Positions 35,332 through 43,050 of a DNA stretch of 64,000 bases are shown here, one piece after another. Source of the DNA: Pseudomonadota bacterium (GTDB lineage: Bacteria > Desulfobacterota > Desulfobacteria > Desulfobacterales > Desulfolunaceae); NCBI GenBank assembly GCA_018818835.1, contig JAHIRD010000070.1:1-64000 (forward strand). The letters run 5' to 3'. Positions within the stretch are counted from its first letter, which is position 1, and each line of letters opens with the position of its first letter. The translations under genes were made by a program, and so were the position numbers. The notes under the pieces are model-generated. The model was not told the DNA's origin. It was given only the letters and a program-made list of their open reading frames with translations, and ran no database searches.

Positions 35332-35359
35332 AAAATTAGTTCAATTTTTTTTAACAAAA

Positions 35360-35391
35360 GGGGTATGCACGGCGTGTATACCCCTTTTTTT
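35360..35391 (+). terminator. Terminator of nuo operon
   Basis: GGGGTATGCAC (35360-35370) pairs with GTGTATACCCC (35374-35384) with one G-T pair and a 3-nt loop, followed by seven T (35385-35391). It lies beyond the repeat copy, 187 bp after nuoN. Confidence 0.92.
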
Positions 35392-35477
35392 GTTTATAAA
35401 TCCTTAAGTTTATGTTAGGAGTATAAAACTTATCTCATCTACTATCTATGTATAACGTCAAATTATGGGGAAACATT

Positions 35478-36977
35478 ATGAAGAACATGTTGCTTAAGGG
35501 GTGTTGTGCGTTATCTGTAATGATTATAGCTTGTTGGCTTGTTGGCGTTCCCTTTGTTTTTTCAGATAGCCTGGGTGCAAGGGGTGATGCCAAAGTGAAT
35601 CTTTTCAATTCAGCAGACCAGGCATTAAAAGAAGCCCAGCTCAATAAGGCGGAATTGTTTTCACCAAGGGCATATAAAGAAGGTGTGGAATACTACAATG
35701 ATGCAGATGAGGCTTTTTCAAAAGGTAAAGATCTTGCCGGTATAGAAAGAAAACTATCCAAGGCCGTTGAATATTTTAAAAAAGCCCTGGAAACCAGTGG
35801 GCATGCCTCGGAATTTTTTCAGAAAGCCAAAAAAGCACGGGATGATGCTGAAAATGTCGACGCACTCAAGTACGAGTACAAACTCTGGAAAGAGGCGGAT
35901 GATCGTTTTAATAAGGCCATCCTGCGTTATGAAAACGGAGATCTGGATAAGGCCCGCACGGATGCCAAGGATGCAGAAAAACTGTACCGGGATGCAGAAC
36001 TTGAAACCATTAAGACCAGCTATCTTGATAGTGTCCGTAAAGACATCCGGACCCTGAAAGACCTTGGTAAAAAGAACAATGCGCCCAAAATTTTCACGAA
36101 GGCAGAAAAGCTTACATTAAATGCTGCAAAGGAAATTGAACGTCAACGTTACAGCAATGATAATGCAGGCCAAATCGTCGCCGAGGCCGGTTATGAAAGC
36201 AAACATGCTCTTTATGTCCATCATTTGATCCGAAAAATGAAAGATGCAGATTATACCTTTGAGGATGTCGTTCTTGAAGGAGAACGCTCCTTGACCCGCA
36301 TCTGTGATGAGGCGGGTATCGTCCCTAAATTTGACAAAGGCTTGGGTGACGTGGATAGAGCCATTGTCGATGAAATAAAAAAGCTGAAATTTAAAAACAA
36401 CCAGCTGGAAAAAAATCTCCAGGTCATGAATGAAAAGGCCATAAGCTTGGAAAGCCAGATTTCACGCTTGATGAATGACGAGGAAGAACTCAAGCGCCAG
36501 AGACATCTGGCCGAAGACGCACTGAAAAAGCAGAAGATGAAACAGGCCCAGCATGAAAAAAAGATCCAGAGCATTCGATCGGCCTTTGCCCATGATGAGG
36601 GTAAGGTGCTTATGGATGGGAAGAATGTCATTATCCGTTTGTACGGTTTGAATTTCCCCAGCGGTAAAGCGGTGATCGAACCCAGGTATTTCGGGCTTTT
36701 GACCAAAGTAAAAAAATCATTTGCTATGTTCAGGGATTGCGAAGTGGTTATCGAAGGTCACACGGACGCCCTTGGAAGTGATGCCGTGAACCAGAAACTT
36801 TCCGAAGAACGGGCCGAAGCCGTCAAACAATATATCCTTGCCAATGCAGCGATTCCAGAAAGCCGCATCACGGCCATTGGTTACGGCGAAACAAAACCCG
36901 TTGCCAGCAACGAAACCGAAGCGGGTCAGACCAAAAACCGGCGTATTGATGTTGTCATTGTTCCCGCCACCGAATAG
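35478..36977 (+). CDS. OmpA-family envelope protein with long helical region
   Basis: A 499-residue exported protein. The signal peptide begins MKNMLLKGCCALSVMIIACW. The middle (about 40-390) is helical and charged with repeated lysine/glutamate-rich, TPR- or coiled-coil-like segments. The C-terminal OmpA domain (about 395-495) has VVIEGHTDALGSDAVNQKLS and GYGETKPVASN, the peptidoglycan-binding motifs. So it probably anchors an envelope structure to peptidoglycan. ATG 35478 has GGGG 7 bp upstream; an in-frame upstream ATG (35448) would precede the signal peptide. The structured middle has no assigned family. Confidence 0.85.
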   Translation: MKNMLLKGCCALSVMIIACWLVGVPFVFSDSLGARGDAKVNLFNSADQALKEAQLNKAELFSPRAYKEGVEYYNDADEAFSKGKDLAGIERKLSKAVEYFKKALETSGHASEFFQKAKKARDDAENVDALKYEYKLWKEADDRFNKAILRYENGDLDKARTDAKDAEKLYRDAELETIKTSYLDSVRKDIRTLKDLGKKNNAPKIFTKAEKLTLNAAKEIERQRYSNDNAGQIVAEAGYESKHALYVHHLIRKMKDADYTFEDVVLEGERSLTRICDEAGIVPKFDKGLGDVDRAIVDEIKKLKFKNNQLEKNLQVMNEKAISLESQISRLMNDEEELKRQRHLAEDALKKQKMKQAQHEKKIQSIRSAFAHDEGKVLMDGKNVIIRLYGLNFPSGKAVIEPRYFGLLTKVKKSFAMFRDCEVVIEGHTDALGSDAVNQKLSEERAEAVKQYILANAAIPESRITAIGYGETKPVASNETEAGQTKNRRIDVVIVPATE

Positions 36978-36994
36978 GTGTGATCCTGATTGAT

Positions 36995-37030
36995 AAAAAA
37001 TTCCCCTCCTTATGAGGAGGGGAATTTTTT
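36995..37030 (+). terminator. Terminator after the OmpA-family gene
   Basis: A perfect 16-bp inverted repeat: AAAAAATTCCCCTCCT (36995-37010) and AGGAGGGGAATTTTTT (37015-37030), with a TATG loop. The closing six T are part of the stem. It is symmetric and could work in both directions. It lies 18 bp after the stop codon. Confidence 0.95.
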
Positions 37031-37058
37031 AACACACTGCTTTTTTGAAGGTTTTGTC

Positions 37059-38009
37059 ATGTTTTCAAAATTAAAGAAACTTATAAAAAGCGGTAAAAAT
37101 AAATTCGGGAAATCAGAAAAACGGGTCCATGACCGCCATGATTCGCACCAGGATACGAGTATAAGCCCTCCTGTCACCGTAACTCCCATAGCCAAGCCCC
37201 ATAAAAAATCGGCTCCCGTTCGATTTAACAAAAAAGGTATCAGGGTTTTTGAAAATGACCAGGATGTCTCTCAGCTATTTGGCATAGACGATACCGGGGC
37301 CAACGAGCTTGCAGAACGAGTTGAAGATATAATCTGTGTCAAAGGACCCCAAAAGAAAGTGCATGTTCCTAAACCCCGGTTTAATAGGCATGGGTTCCCC
37401 ATTCTGGACCAGGAAGAAGACCTTGGGGCTTTGATGGCAGTACGAGGCTTAAAAGATAATATGTCAGAGCGTGAGTCAGATGACAGGCCCCAGAAAAAAG
37501 TTTCAAAAAAAGATGCCCCCAAGGATAAGCACGGAATCCCCATCCTTGAACCGGGTGCCAGTCTTTTCGGGTCAAAGGACTCTTCCGGACAGAGCGAGAG
37601 TTTCAACGACCTTCTGTTGGAGTCCCTGGGTGACAAGAGTTTTGATGTCCTTCTGCATGAAAAGAAAGATCTGATTAAAAAACGAAAAAAACTCAGCCTC
37701 AAGCAGATGCTCAAAGCCTTTCCCTTGCCCCAGGGTCGTCTGGACCTGCATGGCTACACAGCCCTCAAGGCAGAACTCAGAGCCGAGTCCTACCTTAAAA
37801 ACGCTTTTTACAATCAGACCCACACCGTGATTATCATTGTGGGTAAGGGCCTCCACTCGGATGAGGGGGCTGTTTTGCCCGATGTGGTCGAAGGAAAGGT
37901 GATTCACCTCAAGAAGGAAGGCCTTGTTCTTGCCTATGAGTGGGATAATAAAAAGAAATCACGAAGTGGCGCCGTGACCGTATTTTTGAATAATATGGCG
38001 TTCGGTTGA
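37059..38009 (+). CDS. Smr-domain protein with a repeated linker motif
   Basis: A 316-residue protein with a C-terminal Smr domain (about 225-310), seen as GRLDLHGYTALKAE, IIIVGKGLHSDEGAVLPDVV. Smr domains are nucleic acid-binding or nicking modules. The N-terminal half contains three short similar segments: FNKKGIRVFENDQDV, FNRHGFPILDQEEDL and KDKHGIPILEPG, a degenerate repeat. ATG 37059 has GAAGG upstream; the longer ORF start at 36990 is rejected because it runs through the terminator. It differs from standalone Smr proteins by its long charged N-terminus. Confidence 0.82.
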   Translation: MFSKLKKLIKSGKNKFGKSEKRVHDRHDSHQDTSISPPVTVTPIAKPHKKSAPVRFNKKGIRVFENDQDVSQLFGIDDTGANELAERVEDIICVKGPQKKVHVPKPRFNRHGFPILDQEEDLGALMAVRGLKDNMSERESDDRPQKKVSKKDAPKDKHGIPILEPGASLFGSKDSSGQSESFNDLLLESLGDKSFDVLLHEKKDLIKKRKKLSLKQMLKAFPLPQGRLDLHGYTALKAELRAESYLKNAFYNQTHTVIIIVGKGLHSDEGAVLPDVVEGKVIHLKKEGLVLAYEWDNKKKSRSGAVTVFLNNMAFG

Positions 38010-38077
38010 AAAAAACAGATGATTACGATGAACTATGGAGTAGGGCAGGCGTGAACGATTTCCGTAATAGATACACC

Positions 38078-38152
38078 TTGACCCATTATGTTTATTGTTA
38101 TACGATATGGTCGTATAATATAGTTGACAAATATTCTTTTTAATCATATATA
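38078..38152 (+). promoter_or_regulatory. Promoters and operator of the ATPase gene
   Basis: Two promoter-like pairs are present: TTGACC (38078-38083) with TACGAT (38101-38106), 17 bp apart; and TTGACA (38124-38129) with TATATA (38147-38152), 17 bp apart. A perfect inverted repeat TTATACGA-TATGG-TCGTATAA (38098-38118) overlaps the first -10 and lies just before the second -35. The second promoter would start transcription at about 38159, the start codon itself. Confidence 0.6.
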
Positions 38153-38158
38153 TCAATA

Positions 38159-39331
38159 ATGGATGAAATCTTATATCAGTATAATCCCTGGTGGGAAGAA
38201 CTTGCTTTCAATGAAGACCTTAAGCCCAGGGAACGCTATCTTAGTAAGCTTAGAGGGTATTTGGATAATAAACAAATCATTTCCCTGACAGGATTACGTC
38301 GTGTTGGTAAAACGACTTTGATGAAGTTGATTATTGAAGAACTTATTCGAAAAGGTATACCTCCAAAATCAATCCTTTATGTCAGCTTAGATGATTACCT
38401 TTTTCAGCAGAACAGCATCATTGAAATTATTAATGAATATAGAAAACTTCATAAGCATAAAATTGAAGAGAAAATCTACCTTTTTCTGGATGAAGTTACC
38501 TTTAAACAGGACGTTCATGTACAACTAAAAAATATTTATGATTCCCAAAATACAAAAATTTTTGCTGCATCTTCTTCTGCTTCAATGTTAAGAGATAAAA
38601 ATGCCAGTTTAACCGGTCGAGCTATAACCCTTGAAATAAAGCCCTTAGATTTGGAGGAGTACCTTTATTTTAAGGGGATTACCTTAAAGAAACGTGATAA
38701 ACAACTCAATAAATCATATTTTCTTGACTACATCAAGGATGGGGGCTTGCCGGAAAATGTTTTGAATCCGAGTAGAGAATATCTGATGAATCTGGTTGAC
38801 GATATTATCCAAAAGGATATTACAGCCTTTCATGGTTTGAAGAACCATAGAATTCTCAGAGATTACTTCATGCTTTTAATGGAGAGGAGCGGGAAACAAT
38901 TAAGTATTAACAAAATCGCAAAAATCTTGAGTATATCACCCGATACATCAAAAAGATATTTAAGCTATTTCGAATCGACTTATCTTATACATCTGCTCCC
39001 TCGTTGGGGTAAAACCAATCAGAAACTATTGTCTCCCAAAAAAATATATGCGTCCGACCTGGGTATAAAGCATCTTTTCATGGGCAGCAGAGATCTTGGG
39101 AGCTATTTTGAAAATTACATATATTTGGTATTACGCAACAAAAAAACAGTCTACTATTTATACGAAAATACCGTTGAGATAGACTTTTATACGGATGATT
39201 CGATTTTAATCGAATCAAAATTTTATTCACCGCTCAATGAGAAACAAAAAGCGTTGTTTTCCGAATATCCTGCAAATAAAAAAATTGTCATAGACTCAGT
39301 TGATAAATTAGACCTTCTCTATGATTTGTAA
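38159..39331 (+). CDS. AAA-type ATPase with DUF4143-like C-terminal part
   Basis: A 390-residue ATPase of the widespread family of standalone AAA proteins that pair with a C-terminal DUF4143 domain. Walker A is TGLRRVGKTTLM, Walker B is IYLFLDEVTF. A winged-helix-like segment (SINKIAKILSISPDTSKRYL) follows, and the C-terminal part reads TVEIDFYTDDSILIESKF, which recalls a PD-(D/E)XK-type acidic pattern. The function is unknown. Base composition is AT-rich, unlike its neighbours, suggesting recent transfer. The predicted promoter makes the transcript leaderless; no ribosome site is seen. It converges with the next gene (27 bp). Confidence 0.8.
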   Translation: MDEILYQYNPWWEELAFNEDLKPRERYLSKLRGYLDNKQIISLTGLRRVGKTTLMKLIIEELIRKGIPPKSILYVSLDDYLFQQNSIIEIINEYRKLHKHKIEEKIYLFLDEVTFKQDVHVQLKNIYDSQNTKIFAASSSASMLRDKNASLTGRAITLEIKPLDLEEYLYFKGITLKKRDKQLNKSYFLDYIKDGGLPENVLNPSREYLMNLVDDIIQKDITAFHGLKNHRILRDYFMLLMERSGKQLSINKIAKILSISPDTSKRYLSYFESTYLIHLLPRWGKTNQKLLSPKKIYASDLGIKHLFMGSRDLGSYFENYIYLVLRNKKTVYYLYENTVEIDFYTDDSILIESKFYSPLNEKQKALFSEYPANKKIVIDSVDKLDLLYDL

Positions 39332-39357
39332 ACGGAGGGTTCGCATATTGGACAGGA

Positions 39358-41697
39358 TTAAATCCTGAGCTGGATATCGGTGATATGGCCTGTGACTCCG
39401 GTGCGAATATGGGCGGCGTTGGCTTCGTCCGTATCAATATGCATGGCCAGTTTGAATTTGGGACTGACCCGGACCAGAACATCACCGAAAATCAGTTCCC
39501 GATCTCCATGGATCTGAACCCGGACCACATCCCGGTCGTGGAGGCCGAATTCAATGGCGTCTTCGGGTGTCATGTGGATGTGCCTGAGGGCACAAATCAC
39601 ACCTTTGTCAATGGTGACTTGGCCTTCAGACCCTTCAAGGGTGATTCCCGGTGTATTGATGATATTTCCCGACGCGCGTATGGGGGGCTGGATCCCTAAT
39701 TGGAACTGTTCTGTCATGGATATTTCCACCTGGGTATCATTACGGACAGGCCCAAGGATTCGGACCCGTTCTACCCGGCCCTTGGGTCCGATAAGGGCCA
39801 CCTGCTCTTCGCAGGCAAACTGGCCGGGCTGGGAAAGCTCGGATTTGGGGGTCAGGGTATGGCCTTTTCCGTAAAGGGCTTCCACGTGCTCCTGGGTCAG
39901 ATGGACATGATGGGCAGACACTTCGATCATCAAGGGGGCATGTTTGCGTTTCAAAACGTGGGTCACGGCATGGTACTTCATGGTCTTCAAAGACTCACGA
40001 GCGATCATCCTCTCTTCATCTGTTGGAATGACCAGAACAAAGATGCGTGAGTCATCGGTTGAAATGATTATGGGCTCATTGCAGGTTGATGCCTGTTTGT
40101 TTTTTTCAGGATCAATGATGATCCCCATGCATTCAAGGCCCTGGCAGGCCTGGCTTCTGACGCTGTGATCACTTTGGCCGAGCCATCCCGTGAATACAAG
40201 GGCATCGATGCCCTCCATGGCTGCAATATAGGCACCGATGTATTTTCGAATTCTGTAACAGAAGGCTTTAAATGCAAGCAGGGCACGATGATCGCCCTTG
40301 TTTGCCGCCTCCATGATTTCGGGCATGCTGTTAGATATGCCGGACAATCCTTTGAGACCGCTTTCTCTGTTCAAGAGTATTTCCAGTTCATCCACAGACA
40401 GGTTTTTATCCCGCATGAGTTTAAGGATCACCGAGGGGTCTATGTCCCCGCACCGTGTTCCCATCATCAGGCCTTCGGTGGGGGACAGGCCCATGGTGGT
40501 GTCCACGGAGCGCCCATGGTCCACGGCACAAAGGGAGGCCGTGTTTTCCAGATGGCAGGTGACGATTTCAAGTTTGTTGTAGGGCCGCTTGAGGATTTCG
40601 GCTGTTTTTAATGAGGCGTAGGCATGGGACATGCCATGGAATCCGTAACGCCGTATCTTGTGTTGTTCGTAAAATTCGTAAGGGATGCCGTAAAGGTAGG
40701 CGTAAGGGGGCATGGTGTGATGAAATGCCGTATCAAAAACAGCCACATGCAAGGCATCCTGGAAAAACGCCATGCCTTTATTTATGCCGATAAGATTGAA
40801 GGGGTTATGCTGGGGGGCCAGGGGGGATAAGTCCTTGATCTTTGAGATGATATCCTCGGTGATCACTGCGGGGGTTTCAAAGTCACTTCCTCCATGAACC
40901 ACCCGGTGGCCCACCAGAGTCACATCAAAGGGAGAGTCGATGACACCGTTTTTTTTGTCTGTCAGCTGTTCAAACATGAGTTTAAAGGCCGTATCATGGT
41001 CAATATTCCCCAGGTCATGGCTGATTTGCCCTTTTGAGTATGTGTAGATATGGCGGCCTTTGTCCGATCCCAGATGGATGATTCGCCCCGTGATGTTCAG
41101 ACTTTCGTCGGCGGTATTGTAAAGATTGTATTTAAGGGAGGAGGCCCCGCAGTTGATCACCATAATCTTGATGGGTTCACTGGACTGGAGTTTGAAGCCA
41201 TAGAGATCTCTGTTTTTCCCAAAGGCCCGTGCTGCATTTTCGCGCCCCTCTTCATCAATGGTAAATGTATGAAGGAGCTTGCTCATCATCTTTGTGATCA
41301 CCCGAATGGTGGGCAGATGGGTGAGAATAAGGCTTGCGAAAACCGTCTGTGGGATCACAAGCACTCTGCACCGGCTGACCCCGATGATGTCCGAGGGATT
41401 GAGTTCGCCTGTCATCATGGGGATCAGGCCGATGATGCCACCGGGTCCCAGGGTCAAAAGGACATTTTGCTCTCCAAGATTGTTGGTGACCGATGCCACG
41501 GCTTTACCCTCAAGGATGATACCCAAAAAATGGGCTTCTTCACCGAATTCCACGATGCCTTCGTTTTCTTCAAATGTTTTTTCATAGGAGTCCTTGAGCA
41601 GCTCTGCCAGTTGCTCATCGGAAAAGTGGGTGAATAATTCCGTTTTGGTTTTAAGAATATCAATAAGCGCCATGGTATTCATATGTGCTGTCTCCAT
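39358..41697 (-). CDS. Fused cNMP-like sensor / acetate kinase / PduL phosphotransacylase
   Basis: A 779-residue triple fusion. (1) Residues about 20-140 form a cyclic nucleotide-binding (Crp-like) fold; the phosphate cassette GGIIGLIPMMTGELNPSDIIG lacks the usual Glu and Arg, so cAMP may not be the ligand. (2) About 177-570 is an acetate/propionate kinase: INCGASSLKYNLY, GHRVVHGG (263-270), FDTAFHH, GTRCGDIDP (413-421), PTDEER. The loops HLGNG and GGIGEN are changed to HLENT (382-386) and GWLGQS (504-509). (3) About 588-775 is PduL phosphotransacylase: SAHHVHL and RHIHM (Zn ligands), HIDTDEANA. Together it would link acetyl-CoA, acetyl phosphate and acetate. The start codon could also be Met6 or Met9. 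Confidence 0.9.
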   Translation of the reverse strand: METAHMNTMALIDILKTKTELFTHFSDEQLAELLKDSYEKTFEENEGIVEFGEEAHFLGIILEGKAVASVTNNLGEQNVLLTLGPGGIIGLIPMMTGELNPSDIIGVSRCRVLVIPQTVFASLILTHLPTIRVITKMMSKLLHTFTIDEEGRENAARAFGKNRDLYGFKLQSSEPIKIMVINCGASSLKYNLYNTADESLNITGRIIHLGSDKGRHIYTYSKGQISHDLGNIDHDTAFKLMFEQLTDKKNGVIDSPFDVTLVGHRVVHGGSDFETPAVITEDIISKIKDLSPLAPQHNPFNLIGINKGMAFFQDALHVAVFDTAFHHTMPPYAYLYGIPYEFYEQHKIRRYGFHGMSHAYASLKTAEILKRPYNKLEIVTCHLENTASLCAVDHGRSVDTTMGLSPTEGLMMGTRCGDIDPSVILKLMRDKNLSVDELEILLNRESGLKGLSGISNSMPEIMEAANKGDHRALLAFKAFCYRIRKYIGAYIAAMEGIDALVFTGWLGQSDHSVRSQACQGLECMGIIIDPEKNKQASTCNEPIIISTDDSRIFVLVIPTDEERMIARESLKTMKYHAVTHVLKRKHAPLMIEVSAHHVHLTQEHVEALYGKGHTLTPKSELSQPGQFACEEQVALIGPKGRVERVRILGPVRNDTQVEISMTEQFQLGIQPPIRASGNIINTPGITLEGSEGQVTIDKGVICALRHIHMTPEDAIEFGLHDRDVVRVQIHGDRELIFGDVLVRVSPKFKLAMHIDTDEANAAHIRTGVTGHITDIQLRI

Positions 41698-41808
41698 TTT
41701 CTTGGGTCGTTTAAACGATGCAAGGCCAGGGACGGCTTAGTGTAAATGGTCTGAAAGGCTTGCATCACAGAGTGGTGTCAGGGAAGCTAAATGGGTATAA
41801 TATGTTTC

Positions 41809-41863
41809 TGGACTATTCTTGCTTATTTTTGTATAATATCAATCAACCTTGAATAATTCAAGG
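41809..41863 (+). promoter_or_regulatory. Promoter with operator-like palindrome, upstream of binding-protein gene
   Basis: TGGACT (41809-41814) and TATAAT (41832-41837) are 17 bp apart. The perfect 17-bp palindrome CCTTGAAT-A-ATTCAAGG (41847-41863) begins about 3 bp past the predicted start site, a usual operator position. The rest of 41698-42021 shows no gene. Confidence 0.5.
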
Positions 41864-42021
41864 CATATCGACATATCGCAAACAAATCCGTTCGTTAAGA
41901 TATCATTATATTCAAAATCTTACATTTGTTGATCATTTCGTAAAGAAGGTGGATCTGAATGCATATGCAAACAGAGTGTCCTCCCGTCTAAACATAAAAA
42001 AATAAGTTGAAGGAGATTTCT

Positions 42022-43011
42022 ATGAAAGCGATGAAATTCGTCTGTATTGTGTTGTGTGTGGCAGGGATGATTTTTTGTTCAACGGCATGGGCTGCGAAAA
42101 CGGTTGTGGTTATATCCGGAGTCAGCAAGGAATCAGCCATTAAGGTGGGATATGGCCAAGTGTTTGAGGGTATCAAGGAAGGCTTTAAACCCGCAGGGAT
42201 TGAACCGGTATTTCAATGGGTGGAACTGGATACATTGGCGACGGAAGAGCTTAAGGCAGTGGCCGGAGCAAAGGCCCTGGCCGAGGTAAGGAAGCTCAAG
42301 CCGGACCTTATCGTGACATTGAATGATGATTGCCTTAAATATGTGGGAACGAAAGTTGATGATCTTCCCGTTGTATTTGCCTGGATTTTCGGCCATCCCC
42401 AAACCCTTGGCTTGCCTAAAGCAAATATCACCGGAGTGACCCGGGGGTCCTATGCCGTGGATACCTGGATCATGGCCAAACAATTGACCGGAGCTAAAAC
42501 CGTGGCTTTGCTCAGTAAAGACAGCAACTCCATGGCGGGTGTCAAACAGTACCTGGCAGCAGGGGCAGATAAACTGGAGGCTGCTTCAGGTGTTCGCTAT
42601 AAAGATATGTATCTGCTGAACACCTTTGCGGAGTGGGAAAAGGCTGTCAATGATTTTGCCTATGATTTTATTTATCTGGCCGATACAAGCCGGATTATAA
42701 AAGATGGCAAGGAACTTACCCGGGCCGAAACCGTGGGCTGGACCGTGGAACATGCCAAGGTTCCAGTCATTGCTGCAAGTGAGACCGATGTTGAAGCAGG
42801 AGCCCTTTACGCCATCGTAACCTCTGAAAGAACGATTGGTAACATGGCTGCCGAATCAGCCATAAAAATACTGAATGGTGCCAAGCTGGCTGATGTCCCC
42901 TATGTGACGACGACCAAGGGCAAACTGGTGATCAATGTGAAAACGGCGAATAAATATAAAATTGAAATCCCTTACGATATATTATCATCTGCAGAAAAGA
43001 TTTACGAATAG
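42022..43011 (+). CDS. ABC-type periplasmic substrate-binding protein (PF04392 type)
   Basis: A 329-residue exported binding protein. The signal peptide is MKAMKFVCIVLCVAGMIFCS followed by TAWAAK. The core resembles the ABC_sub_bind (TrpX-like) family: LKPDLIVTLNDDCLKYV, LPVVFAWIFGHP and VIAASETDVEAGAL. No ABC transporter permease or ATPase gene lies nearby; a chemoreceptor gene follows by 39 bp. So it probably presents its ligand to that chemoreceptor rather than to a transporter. The ligand is unknown. AGGAG precedes ATG 42022 by 6 bp. Confidence 0.85.
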   Translation: MKAMKFVCIVLCVAGMIFCSTAWAAKTVVVISGVSKESAIKVGYGQVFEGIKEGFKPAGIEPVFQWVELDTLATEELKAVAGAKALAEVRKLKPDLIVTLNDDCLKYVGTKVDDLPVVFAWIFGHPQTLGLPKANITGVTRGSYAVDTWIMAKQLTGAKTVALLSKDSNSMAGVKQYLAAGADKLEAASGVRYKDMYLLNTFAEWEKAVNDFAYDFIYLADTSRIIKDGKELTRAETVGWTVEHAKVPVIAASETDVEAGALYAIVTSERTIGNMAAESAIKILNGAKLADVPYVTTTKGKLVINVKTANKYKIEIPYDILSSAEKIYE

Positions 43012-43050
43012 ATGACGAGGACCAAACTTTTTGACCAGGGAATATGACAT

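Noticed and set aside
36990-37058. Upstream start of the Smr gene
   Set aside because: The region is the terminator of the preceding gene.
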